From Akkermansiaceae bacterium UBA5020 (GTDB lineage Bacteria; Verrucomicrobiota; Verrucomicrobiia; Verrucomicrobiales; DEV007): 22,165 bases of DNA. This document shows positions 7,921 to 15,377 of this stretch, in pieces. Numbering within the stretch: position 1 is the stretch's first letter; each line of letters opens with the position of its first letter. Where the stretch lies: NCBI GenBank assembly GCA_002396885.1, contig DGXY01000067.1, positions 1 through 22,165 of the forward strand. The letters run 5' to 3'. The position numbers and the translations under genes were made by a program. The notes under the pieces were generated by a model, which worked only from the letters and a program-made list of their open reading frames with translations, was not told the origin of the DNA and did no database searches.

Positions 7921-9819
7921 TCAGTTGGGCAGTCGCGAGGTCGTGACGGGCATCATCAAGCCCTTGTAGGTGTTTTCATCGAGGAAAAAGACATCGGGCG
8001 AGCCGTCGAAACGACCAAAATAAAGATCGGTCGAGAAGGGGGCGACTCTGAGGACATGGGTCGTCTCGGTCGAGTCGTTCGTGGCCCGGTCGAGTTCTTT
8101 CGTGACGATGGTGAAGACGACGCTCGGTTTTTCGAGCGCGTCATAGGCCGGACCAAGGGTGAGATACCATCCGCTCGCCGTGAGCGAACCGAGCCGATCG
8201 CGCAGCCGCCGCGCCGAGGCGATGTCGAGACTGGCGGTGACGTCGCCGCCGCTGCGCGACGCCTCCCAGCGATCCTCGCGATAGAAATAGACGAGCTTCA
8301 GATTTTCCTGCTCGGGCTTCTCGCGGGTGATCGAGACGAGGTGGATCGGATTGAAGGTGAGCACGTTCAGCGACTTCCACTTGACCGGATGGCTCGCGAC
8401 GAGATTGAGGAAAGTGGGATCGAGCTCGTAGACGTGCGGCTCGCCCTCGAAGTTCGCATAGAGGCGCTGCTCCTCACCCTCCTTCCAGCCGAGATTCAAG
8501 GTGCGGATCAGCTCGCGCGCCGCACCGACGCTGCCGTCGGCCTGCGCTTGGCCGGGGAACTTCATCTGGAAAAGAAGCCGTCGCTGCGGCGGCACGAGCC
8601 CATACTGGACGAGGTCGGTCGCGTTGTCCGAGACGAATTGCTGGATCGCGGCCTCGTTCACCGCGGTGACGAGCCCGTTCACCTCGCCTCCGTTGGCCGG
8701 GACGAGTTTGTTCCCGATGACAACGCGCCAGGAGACGTTGGGGCCACTCCGCTCGGCGCGCAGATCGACGAGCGGATCGAGGCGGCTCTGGATCTTGATC
8801 GACTCGATGTTTTCGATGGGGAGCCGCGCGAGAGTGCGGTCACGGAGATCGTTCGGCGACTTCGGCAGCGAGGCGAGGAAATCGCTCTTCAGTCGATAGA
8901 CCGCGGGACGGTCCGAAGCCCGCGCCTCAAGGAGCGGACGGCCGTCCTCGGCCTTGCCCACTTCGTGCAGATAAAGCGTGAGCGGCTGCGGGATGCCGTA
9001 GACCTGCACCTGGAAGACGACGGCGCCCTCGGGCAGCGGACTCGGGATCGCCTCGGCGGCGGAAGCCCCTTTGACGACTTCCTCGATCTGCAAGGAACCC
9101 AGCGACGTGAGCAATCTGTCCATCGCCTCGCGATCAGCCCAACTCACAATCGGTGCGGCGAGCGCCCAATCCTGCTGTGGCGGAGTGAGGCGGCGTTGCA
9201 GGGACATCTCACCGCTCGCCTGGCGGATCACGACCTGCACGACCGCACCGACGGGAGCGGAGAGAAGGCGGCGATCGCGCATCGCCTCGAGCGGACTCTC
9301 GATCCACGGCCGCGGATTGCCATCAACGACAAACGTGCCCGGATCGGCTCCTTCGCGACGCGCATAGATCGAACCGGTGCGCGGAGCTTCGACGCCGAGG
9401 ACGATGGTTTCGTTCACCTTCGCCTTCCCCTCGCCTCCCGGACCCGAAAGGGTCACGCGGATGGCCTGATCTCCGGCAACGCCCAGGGGCGTGGGATCGA
9501 CCGCTTCCCCGCCCGCCTCGAGACCCTCGACGATACCGAGATGATTGAGCCGGTCGAGCAATGCCAAGGCGAGCGTCGCGTCGACGCGGTCCTGCTCGGG
9601 CTCGGTGAAAAACCAACCGCCGTTCGTCTTGCTTAGCACGACCTTGGCGACACCCCGCTCGACGATGATTTGATCCACCGCATCGGGCTCGAAACGCACG
9701 AGGACGTTGGCGAGCTCGGCGGCGCGTTTTCCCGAAGACGGCTTTTCGTCAATGCGGTGGATGACACCGGCAAGCGCGAGCGCGGTCGCTCCAAGGATGG
9801 CGGTGGTGACGAGTCTCAT
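7921..9819 (-). CDS. DUF4340-domain protein, membrane-anchored
   Basis: The 632-residue protein has one N-terminal membrane anchor (about residues 3-20, LVTTAILGATALALAGVI) and a large extracytoplasmic part. That part has the repeated beta-rich pattern of DUF4340, including WFFTEPEQDRVDATLALALLDRLN and related segments such as DDLRDRTL-like 'NDLRDRTLARL'. The biochemical role of DUF4340 is not known. It is habitually encoded next to GldF/GldG-like ABC genes, exactly as here. I chose ATG 9819 because it places the membrane anchor at the N-terminus. The 22-bp gap to the GldG-like gene indicates one operon. A plus-strand frame across the same DNA is a composition artefact. Confidence 0.82.
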   Translation of the reverse strand: MRLVTTAILGATALALAGVIHRIDEKPSSGKRAAELANVLVRFEPDAVDQIIVERGVAKVVLSKTNGGWFFTEPEQDRVDATLALALLDRLNHLGIVEGLEAGGEAVDPTPLGVAGDQAIRVTLSGPGGEGKAKVNETIVLGVEAPRTGSIYARREGADPGTFVVDGNPRPWIESPLEAMRDRRLLSAPVGAVVQVVIRQASGEMSLQRRLTPPQQDWALAAPIVSWADREAMDRLLTSLGSLQIEEVVKGASAAEAIPSPLPEGAVVFQVQVYGIPQPLTLYLHEVGKAEDGRPLLEARASDRPAVYRLKSDFLASLPKSPNDLRDRTLARLPIENIESIKIQSRLDPLVDLRAERSGPNVSWRVVIGNKLVPANGGEVNGLVTAVNEAAIQQFVSDNATDLVQYGLVPPQRRLLFQMKFPGQAQADGSVGAARELIRTLNLGWKEGEEQRLYANFEGEPHVYELDPTFLNLVASHPVKWKSLNVLTFNPIHLVSITREKPEQENLKLVYFYREDRWEASRSGGDVTASLDIASARRLRDRLGSLTASGWYLTLGPAYDALEKPSVVFTIVTKELDRATNDSTETTHVLRVAPFSTDLYFGRFDGSPDVFFLDENTYKGLMMPVTTSRLPN

Positions 9820-9841
9820 GGAAAGGGATAGGTCGGCGATC

Positions 9842-11365
9842 TCAGGCGCGGCGTCGCAGCCAAACAAAGGCTCCGGCGATGAGGGCGAGGCCAGGCAGGA
9901 CAAGAATGAGGAGGGTTTGCAGCAGCGCGACCTTGTCGGGCGCGACGCTGAGGGTGAACACGGTAGGACGGCGCGGCGAGATGCCGACGAGGGCCTCTCG
10001 GTTCATCACCCAGTTGAGCGAGGCCATCGTGAAATCGGCCGCGACCTGCGAGGTCTGCCCGTTCGGGGAAATGAGATTCGCATTGCCCACGACGACGAGG
10101 CGCGAGGAACCCTCGGCGAGCCCCGAATCGCCCGGCAAGCCCTTCTCGACGGAGGCGGCGGTGTAGACGGGGTCGGGCTGGCCGTGGTCGAGAGCGGGAT
10201 TGAAAGAGACCTCCTCGGTCTGGTAATCGGCCTCACCCCAGAAACCCGAGGACGCGATCATCAGCGGGATCGGCCGGATGTTTTCGGAGAGAAGGAGGTC
10301 GTCCTCGGCCATCACCTCGATCGACTGGGTTTGTCCCGGCAAGGTCAAGGAGAGGGCGGCACGATCGCGGTTCGGTCCAGGACCCGGCATCAGCGAGACG
10401 GGCACGTCGAAGGACTTGCGCGCGGCGACCCCGGGAATGCTCACGACACTGAGGACACGATCGTTCCGGGGCGCGACACCGTGCTCGCGGAGGAGCGAAT
10501 GCAGCTTCGGCATCGGCGCTGAGGGATCGAGGAAAATGACGAGGCCACCACGACGACTTTCCCAGAAGTCGCGGACAAGCCCGAGTTCGCGGTCAGTGAG
10601 ATCCTCGGTGTGGCCGGCGAAGAAGAGCACATCGGCATCCTCGGGGATGGCCTCGCGACCCTCCAGCACGAGCCCCTCAAGGCGGGCGTTCTGCGCGTTC
10701 GCGAGCGGCTGGATCTGCTCGGCGATCTTCACGAGCTCCTCAGCGCGGCGGTCGCCGGTGAGCAGGTAGATCTTCCGCTGTCGTTGCTCCGTCACCTCGA
10801 GGAGCGCGGCGGTGAGCACCTCCTCGCCGCGGAAATCGAGGACCACGCCGGAAGACGCATCGCGATTGACGAGATCCTCCGCCGGGATCGTGCGGACGCG
10901 GTCATTCCCGCCGATGATGACGAGTTGATCGCCCGTGAACTCGATCCCGTGACGGTCGCGAAGTTCCCCAAGGCGGGCGCGGCTGCGGCTGAGATCGAGA
11001 TATTCGGCCACGACCGCATCGCCACCGAGACGATCGTATTCCCCGACGAGGCCCTTCACTTCCGCGTGCAGTTCCGAGTTGCCGACGAAAGCCATCACGA
11101 TCCGCACGTCCGTGCCCAATCCCGCGAGAACCTGGCGCGAGGTCTCCGAAACGGTGAAGCGATGGTTCTGCGTCAGATCCCAGGCGGTGTGGCGGCGGCA
11201 GCCGAGGTAGTTGAGCTGGAAAAACACGATCACGAGCAGGATGATCTGCACGACCACGAGCAGGGCCGTTTTCCCCCGCTCGAGCAGGCGCCGCGCTCCC
11301 GACCACGACGCGATGCCGGCGCGACGCGAGCGGACTTTCGGGGCATTCTCTTCGGACTTGGCCAT
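9842..11365 (-). CDS. GldG-like ABC transporter auxiliary protein
   Basis: The 507-residue protein has a basic cytoplasmic N-terminus, a membrane segment at about 33-52 (TALLVVVQIILLVIVFFQL), a long extracytoplasmic domain and a C-terminal membrane segment (LLQTLLILVLPGLALIAGAFVWL). The domain following the first helix (WDLTQNHRFTVSETSRQVLAGL, then DVRIVMAF) is typical of GldG/ABC-type auxiliary proteins. In Bacteroidota GldG works with GldA and GldF in gliding and secretion; in this phylum the transported substrate is unknown. The gene starts 20 bp after the permease stop and is followed by DUF4340. No Shine-Dalgarno is visible. Confidence 0.87.
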   Translation of the reverse strand: MAKSEENAPKVRSRRAGIASWSGARRLLERGKTALLVVVQIILLVIVFFQLNYLGCRRHTAWDLTQNHRFTVSETSRQVLAGLGTDVRIVMAFVGNSELHAEVKGLVGEYDRLGGDAVVAEYLDLSRSRARLGELRDRHGIEFTGDQLVIIGGNDRVRTIPAEDLVNRDASSGVVLDFRGEEVLTAALLEVTEQRQRKIYLLTGDRRAEELVKIAEQIQPLANAQNARLEGLVLEGREAIPEDADVLFFAGHTEDLTDRELGLVRDFWESRRGGLVIFLDPSAPMPKLHSLLREHGVAPRNDRVLSVVSIPGVAARKSFDVPVSLMPGPGPNRDRAALSLTLPGQTQSIEVMAEDDLLLSENIRPIPLMIASSGFWGEADYQTEEVSFNPALDHGQPDPVYTAASVEKGLPGDSGLAEGSSRLVVVGNANLISPNGQTSQVAADFTMASLNWVMNREALVGISPRRPTVFTLSVAPDKVALLQTLLILVLPGLALIAGAFVWLRRRA

Positions 11366-11385
11366 GGGGTTTTAAAAAGGGGAAG

Positions 11386-12141
11386 TCAGGCCCGCCACTT
11401 GCGGGATTCGAGGACATGATGGGTCAAGGAGAGGAGCAGCACGCTGAAGCTCAGGTAATAAACGAGCGGCCGGCTGTCGACGAGGCCCTCGGCGAGGACA
11501 TTCATGTGTTCGGTCGTCGAGAAATAGGACATGCCCTCGGACCAGACCGATCCCGTCACCATCCCGAAATTCTGGAGGAAGCCGAGGAAGTAGTGGAGCA
11601 TCACGAAGACAAAGGTCAGCATCGCGGCGATGAGCGGATTGGCCGTCAGCGCCGAAGCGAGCGTGCCGATCGAAACGTGGAAGGCGCCGATGAGAAACAG
11701 TCCGAGGAGACTGCCCCAAACCGCCCCGGGTTGGAAGGCCGTCACTTCCCCCGTGACGAGACGGAAGAGTGGGAAAAAGGCGAAGACCGGCAACAGCAAC
11801 ACGAGATACACCGCCACCGCCGCGCCATACTTCGCGAGAACGACCTCTGAGGTGCGAACCGGCGCGGTGAGGAGTCCTTCGATCGTGCCCATCTTCCGTT
11901 CATCCGCGAAGAGCCGCATCGTGATGAGCGGGAAGAGAATGAGGAAGCCCATCCAGAACCAGCCCGAGGCAAAGAGATTGTGCACAAGGCTGCGCGGGCT
12001 AGCCTGCATCTGCATCGCCCGCACCATGCTGACAAAGAGCCACCCGTTCAAAAAGGTGAAGAGCGCCATGATCACATACGCCATCGGCGAGAGAAAAAAG
12101 GACCGCAGCTCCTTGAAAAAGAGGATGGAAAAGGGGCGCAT
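11386..12141 (-). CDS. GldF-like ABC-2 permease
   Basis: This is an inner-membrane permease subunit of 251 residues with about six hydrophobic segments. It shows the ABC-2 landmark DERKMGTIEGLLTAPVRTSEVVLAKY after the second helix, which couples to the ATPase. Length and motif match GldF-like permeases. I use ATG at 12141; a TTG one codon upstream is also in frame. It is preceded by a 45-bp spacer from the ATPase gene made almost entirely of a REP-like palindrome plus a heptamer array. It is followed 20 bp later by the GldG-like gene. Permease, ATPase and GldG-like protein presumably form one complex. Confidence 0.9.
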   Translation of the reverse strand: MRPFSILFFKELRSFFLSPMAYVIMALFTFLNGWLFVSMVRAMQMQASPRSLVHNLFASGWFWMGFLILFPLITMRLFADERKMGTIEGLLTAPVRTSEVVLAKYGAAVAVYLVLLLPVFAFFPLFRLVTGEVTAFQPGAVWGSLLGLFLIGAFHVSIGTLASALTANPLIAAMLTFVFVMLHYFLGFLQNFGMVTGSVWSEGMSYFSTTEHMNVLAEGLVDSRPLVYYLSFSVLLLSLTHHVLESRKWRA

Positions 12142-12148
12142 CAAGAAA

Positions 12149-12171
12149 GTAGAAGCGGCGTCCCGCCGCTT
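12149..12171 (+). repeat. REP-like palindrome with GTAG head inside the ABC operon
   Basis: GTAG (12149-12152) abuts stem AAGCGGCG (12153-12160), loop TCC, and stem CGCCGCTT (12164-12171); the pairing can extend by one G-C on the outside. It lies between the ATPase stop and the permease start, so it would be transcribed in mid-operon and could alter relative expression of the two subunits. Confidence 0.65.
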
Positions 12172-12176
12172 CGCGG

Positions 12177-12204
12177 TTTTCAGTTTTCAGTTTTCAGTTT
12201 TCAG
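12177..12204. repeat. Heptamer tandem repeat, 4 copies of TTTTCAG
   Basis: Four perfect 7-bp units are present; on the minus strand the unit is CTGAAAA. The array overlaps the last codons of the GldA-like ATPase gene. The coding strand reads Leu-Lys-Thr-Glu-Asn-stop within the array, the stop being the TGA of an inner unit. Because a heptamer array visits all three frames, a stop is guaranteed within three units. Copy-number change therefore should not alter the encoded tail as long as at least about three units remain. Confidence 0.95.
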
Positions 12205-13155
12205 TGAAGAGGATGATTCGGGCGGGGACTCTTCTTTCAGCAAATCCACAAACGCATCCTCGAGTGAGGCGGTGCGGCTGGAGAGTTCGCGGACTTTCCA
12301 ACTCTCCCGGATGGCGAGCTCGTGGACGGCTTCGCGCACGTCGCTCTGGGGATCGGTCGCGAGGACAAAACTCGTCCAGCCATCCTGGTCCTCGCTCGGA
12401 TTCACTTCCTGCACTCCGGCGATCGCAGCAAGCTTCGTCGCGGCGGTGGCAGGGGCCTTCGCCTCGAGCAGCACCGAGCCGGGGCGGCGGAGGCGGCGGA
12501 TAAGATTCTGCGGCGAGTCGGAGGCCTTGATCGTCCCGCGATCAATGATGATGACGCGACCGCAGGTCATCTCCACCTCGGAGAGAATGTGCGTCGAGAT
12601 GAGGATGGTGTGCCGCTCGCCGAGCTCGCGGATGAGATTGCGCGATTGGCGGATCTGCCCGGGATCGAGGCCGTTGGTCGGCTCGTCGAGGATGAGAAGC
12701 TCGGGTTTGTGGACGAGGGCGTCGGCGAGCCCGACCCGCTGGCGGTAGCCTTTGGAAAGCGTCGCGATCATCTTCCGCTCGACCGCGGCGAGGCTGCACG
12801 TGTCCATCGCTTCCGCCACGGCGGCGCGGCATTCGCGATAGCCGAGCCCCTTGAGTCGGCCGCGGAAACGAAGATACTCCCCGACGCGCATGTCGGGATA
12901 AAGCGGCACGTTTTCCGGCATGTAGCCAATGCGGCGACGCACCTCGAGGGAGTCCTCGTAAATGTCATAGCCAGCCACCGTCGCAGTGCCTTCGGTCGCG
13001 GAAAGAAAGCAGGTGAGCATCCGCAGGGTCGTGCTTTTGCCCGCGCCGTTGGGCCCTAGGAAACCAACGATCTCGCCCTTCCCCACCTCGAACGAGATAT
13101 GATCGACGGCAGTGCGTCCGGCGTAACGCTTCGTGAGGTGGCGGGCTTCGATCAT
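12187..13155 (-). CDS. GldA-like ABC transporter ATPase
   Basis: This cytoplasmic ATPase subunit of 322 residues energises the GldF/GldG-like complex. All catalytic motifs are present: Walker A GPNGAGKST at 34-42, a Q-loop region reading IGYMPEN as in GldA-type proteins, signature LSKGYRQR at 133-140, Walker B LLILDEP at 153-159, and the H-loop His189 in STHI. The C-terminal 90 residues form the usual accessory domain. The start at ATG 13155 gives the standard N-terminus MIEARHLTKRY. It follows rodA by 13 bp. Its last codons and stop lie inside a heptamer repeat, giving an unusual Ser-rich tail ending LKTEN. Confidence 0.93.
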   Translation of the reverse strand: MIEARHLTKRYAGRTAVDHISFEVGKGEIVGFLGPNGAGKSTTLRMLTCFLSATEGTATVAGYDIYEDSLEVRRRIGYMPENVPLYPDMRVGEYLRFRGRLKGLGYRECRAAVAEAMDTCSLAAVERKMIATLSKGYRQRVGLADALVHKPELLILDEPTNGLDPGQIRQSRNLIRELGERHTILISTHILSEVEMTCGRVIIIDRGTIKASDSPQNLIRRLRRPGSVLLEAKAPATAATKLAAIAGVQEVNPSEDQDGWTSFVLATDPQSDVREAVHELAIRESWKVRELSSRTASLEDAFVDLLKEESPPESSSSLKTEN

Positions 13156-13168
13156 GGGGTGGCCGGAC

Positions 13169-14350
13169 TCAGTCAAGGTGCTCGATACGCAACTGCGGTT
13201 TCGGTTTGGCGGCCTCGGGATGAATGCGATGGACCCAGACGCTCTGGACCATACCAAGGAGGAAGAAGGTCACCACGGTGAAAGTCCCCCCGTAGCTGAT
13301 GAGCGGCAGCGGGATCCCGGTGATCGGCATGATGAGGAGATTCATCCCCACGTTCTGATAGATGTGGGCGAAGAGCAGCCCCACCACCCCCACGACGAGG
13401 AGCCGGCCCATCAGATCACGACTGTAGAAGGCAACGTAGAGCGCCTGCATCAGCAAAAGGAGAAATCCACCCAGCATGAGGAGGCCGCCGCGGAAACCCC
13501 AGACCTCGGCGAGCACGGGAAAGATGAAGTCGTTGATGGCGGTGTCGGGCGAGATGAACCCCTTGTGATTGACCGTTTCGGGATTCTTGAAGCCCTTACC
13601 TCCCCAGCCTCCGCTGCCGATCGCGAGGAGGTTGTTGTAGGCGCTGTAGGCCTCGGCAAGGATGTTCACCTTCTTGCCCTGGAGCATCTCGATCTGGGTC
13701 GTGATCCGCTTTTTCTGGTAGTCCTTCAGTCCGAAAAAGAAGGCGAAGGGCATGAACATGGTCACACAAAGGACGATGGTAGCGAGGTAGCGGAACGGGA
13801 TATTGCCGATCAGGACCATCGCTCCGTAAACCGGCACCCAGACGATGGCCGAGCCGAAATCGCCCTGGAGGAGCACGAAGGCGAAGGGCACGAGGGCGAT
13901 GAAACCCGTCACGAAAAGCCGGATGAAGGGACTGCGGAAAACGGGGTGCAGCTTGTGCAGCGAGCTGATCGCGAGCGCGAGAACGATGAGCCCGCCGGCG
14001 ATGGCGAGCTGCGAGGGCTGGATAAGAATGACCCCGAGGTCGAGCCAGGCGCGCGTCCCGTTGATCTCCGTGCCGAAGAAGGTCGTGAAGATGAGCAAGC
14101 CCGTCGAGACCAAGTAGAACGGGATGCCGAGATAGCGGATCCACTTGTAGTCGATGAGACTCGCGGCAAAAAAGAAGCTGAGCCCGAGGAGCATCCAGTA
14201 GACCTGCTCGCGCCACTTCGTGGCAAGCCCTTCCTCCTCGCGCATCCAGCAGGCGCTGTAGATCGCGAAGATTCCGAAAATCGCCAAGCCGATGATATTG
14301 GCGAAGAGCAGCCAATTCATTCCCAGAAATTTGCGGAAGAGCGGGGTCAT
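13169..14350 (-). CDS. rodA: RodA/FtsW-family (SEDS) peptidoglycan polymerase
   Basis: This is a multi-pass inner-membrane glycan polymerase of the elongasome, 393 residues with about ten hydrophobic segments. Family landmarks are GTRAWLDLG at 98-106 followed by IQPSQLA, DFGSA at 164-168, the periplasmic ISPDTAINDFIFPVLAE with the probable catalytic Asp274, and IPLPLISYGGT near residue 355. Two normally conserved positions differ: the usual QPSE glutamate is Gln (QPSQ), and the usual P-E-x-H-T-D loop reads P-D-T-A-I-N-D. The protein is RodA-sized and has a RodA-like C-terminus. It sits between a dead ABC ATPase gene and the GldA-like gene; no mre or penicillin-binding protein gene is adjacent. 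RodA is preferred over FtsW, but not proven. Confidence 0.85.
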   Translation of the reverse strand: MTPLFRKFLGMNWLLFANIIGLAIFGIFAIYSACWMREEEGLATKWREQVYWMLLGLSFFFAASLIDYKWIRYLGIPFYLVSTGLLIFTTFFGTEINGTRAWLDLGVILIQPSQLAIAGGLIVLALAISSLHKLHPVFRSPFIRLFVTGFIALVPFAFVLLQGDFGSAIVWVPVYGAMVLIGNIPFRYLATIVLCVTMFMPFAFFFGLKDYQKKRITTQIEMLQGKKVNILAEAYSAYNNLLAIGSGGWGGKGFKNPETVNHKGFISPDTAINDFIFPVLAEVWGFRGGLLMLGGFLLLLMQALYVAFYSRDLMGRLLVVGVVGLLFAHIYQNVGMNLLIMPITGIPLPLISYGGTFTVVTFFLLGMVQSVWVHRIHPEAAKPKPQLRIEHLD

Positions 14351-14365
14351 GACTGGATATCAGAC

Positions 14366-15196
14366 TCAGGCCGCGGCGGCGACGAGTCGGCGAGTGTGTT
14401 CGTGGGCGGGACGGCTCACGAGGGTCGCTGCCGGAGCCGACTCGACGAGACGCCCGCGATGGAGCACGCCGATATCATCACCCAATTGATGCGCCACCGC
14501 AAGGTCATCGGTGAGAACGAGCAAGGTGAGCCGGAACTCCTCGCGGAGATGCCGCACGCGGTTGCAAAGTTCGGCCCGCTGCACCGTGTCGAGCCCCTCG
14601 GTAATCCCCTGGCAGATGAGCAACTCCGGCCCCGGCAAAAGGGCCCGGGCGAGCGCGACCTGTTGCCGCTCGACCGCGTCGAGTTCCGAGGGATAAAGAT
14701 CCTGCACCGCCTCGGGCAGACCACAGGCGATCATGACGGAATCGACAAGCCGGGCGCGTTCGTCGCGCGAAGCGCGGGGGCACCAGACCGCCAAGACCTC
14801 GCGAAAGGCCTCGCGCACCGTCAGGACCGCCGGGAGTTGGCCGAGCGCATCAGGAAAGACCGCCTGGATCCGCTTTCTCACGGCGCGGAAACGCTGAGAA
14901 TCGAAGGCTAGCACGGGGATGCCGGCGAAGTGAATCGAGCCCGCCGCGACCGGACCGATTTTCACCAGCGCCGCCGCGAGGGCAAAGAGTGCCCCGCGAT
15001 CCTCGCCGACGAGAGCGAGCGAACGGCGCTTTTGGAGGGTGAAGGAGAAGTCCTCGAGGAGGGTGCGATCCTCATTCCTGCGACACCATCCCCTCCCCGC
15101 TCCTGCTCGGGTCAGCATCAAGCCTTCGACAACAAGAAAGTCGAGGGCTCCAAGAGCGCTCGAGGGCAGGGATTCCGTATCGTCGTCGGGGGGCAT
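14366..15196 (-). CDS. Degenerate OppF/DppF-like ABC ATPase (catalytic motifs lost)
   Basis: The 276-residue protein aligns by eye along its whole length with oligopeptide/dipeptide ABC ATPases (OppF/DppF): LLEDFSFTLQKRRSLALVGE, then IQAVF, YPSELDAVERQQVALARALL, and a C-terminal HRGRLVE. Every ATP-handling motif is altered. Walker A reads GEDRGALFA (64-72), lacking Lys and Ser/Thr. The Q-loop Gln is Pro115. The signature SGGQ is DAVE (173-176). Walker B Asp-Glu is Gln196-Gly197. The H-loop His is Asp230. The frame is nevertheless intact with no internal stop, arguing for a retained non-catalytic role rather than a decaying pseudogene. No permease or binding-protein partner is adjacent. It is the first gene of the rodA/gld-like directon, 15 bp before rodA. 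Confidence 0.8.
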   Translation of the reverse strand: MPPDDDTESLPSSALGALDFLVVEGLMLTRAGAGRGWCRRNEDRTLLEDFSFTLQKRRSLALVGEDRGALFALAAALVKIGPVAAGSIHFAGIPVLAFDSQRFRAVRKRIQAVFPDALGQLPAVLTVREAFREVLAVWCPRASRDERARLVDSVMIACGLPEAVQDLYPSELDAVERQQVALARALLPGPELLICQGITEGLDTVQRAELCNRVRHLREEFRLTLLVLTDDLAVAHQLGDDIGVLHRGRLVESAPAATLVSRPAHEHTRRLVAAAA

Positions 15197-15205
15197 GGAC
15201 CCTCG

Positions 15206-15211
15206 ATTCTA
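15206..15211 (-). promoter_or_regulatory. Possible -10 box before the seven-gene directon
   Basis: TAGAAT on the minus strand (five of six -10 bases) lies 9 bp before the ATG at 15196. No convincing -35 is visible. If real, the transcript would be nearly leaderless. The same TTAGAATC string occurs upstream of the cytochrome/LRR gene near 557-564. Confidence 0.25.
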
Positions 15212-15260
15212 ATCCCGCGAGAGCGGAAGGGAAAGTAAAGAGATCCGTAATAATGGCTGA

Positions 15261-15283
15261 GGGGCATGGGCATCCTGACCATG
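15261..15283 (+). repeat. Degenerate copy of the CATGGGCA palindrome
   Basis: Stem CATGGGCA (15265-15272), loop TCC, and TGACCATG (15276-15283), with one mismatch against the perfect copy at 15351-15369. The head is GGGG instead of GTGG. It is in opposite orientation to the second copy, about 70 bp away, forming an inverted pair in a 180-bp gene-free gap. Confidence 0.6.
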
Positions 15284-15350
15284 CTTCCTAGCGACACGAT
15301 GGAGAACGAAAGGAATCAAATGAGGCCTGAAAACTCACCCCCACCGAATG

Positions 15351-15373
15351 CATGGGCAGGATGCCCATGCCAC
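15351..15373 (-). repeat. REP-like palindrome with GTGG head after the pseudopilin gene
   Basis: On the minus strand GTGG (15373-15370) abuts stem CATGGGCA (15369-15362), loop TCC and stem TGCCCATG (15358-15351), a perfect 8-bp inverted repeat. It begins only 4 bp past the stop of the gspH-like gene, so it will form a hairpin at the 3' end of the gsp transcript. There is no T-tract. Confidence 0.7.
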
Positions 15374-15377
15374 AACC

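Noticed and set aside
7735..9636. 633-residue plus-strand frame
   Set aside because: Antisense of the DUF4340 and cytochrome genes, which have recognisable architecture and tight operon spacing.
13133..14911. 592-residue plus-strand frame
   Set aside because: Antisense of rodA and the degenerate ATPase gene; composition is Asp/Glu/His/Arg-rich without domain-like pattern.
14366..15196. Calling the degenerate ATPase gene a pseudogene
   Set aside because: The frame is full length with no stop or frameshift and keeps tight operon spacing; motif loss alone does not show decay.
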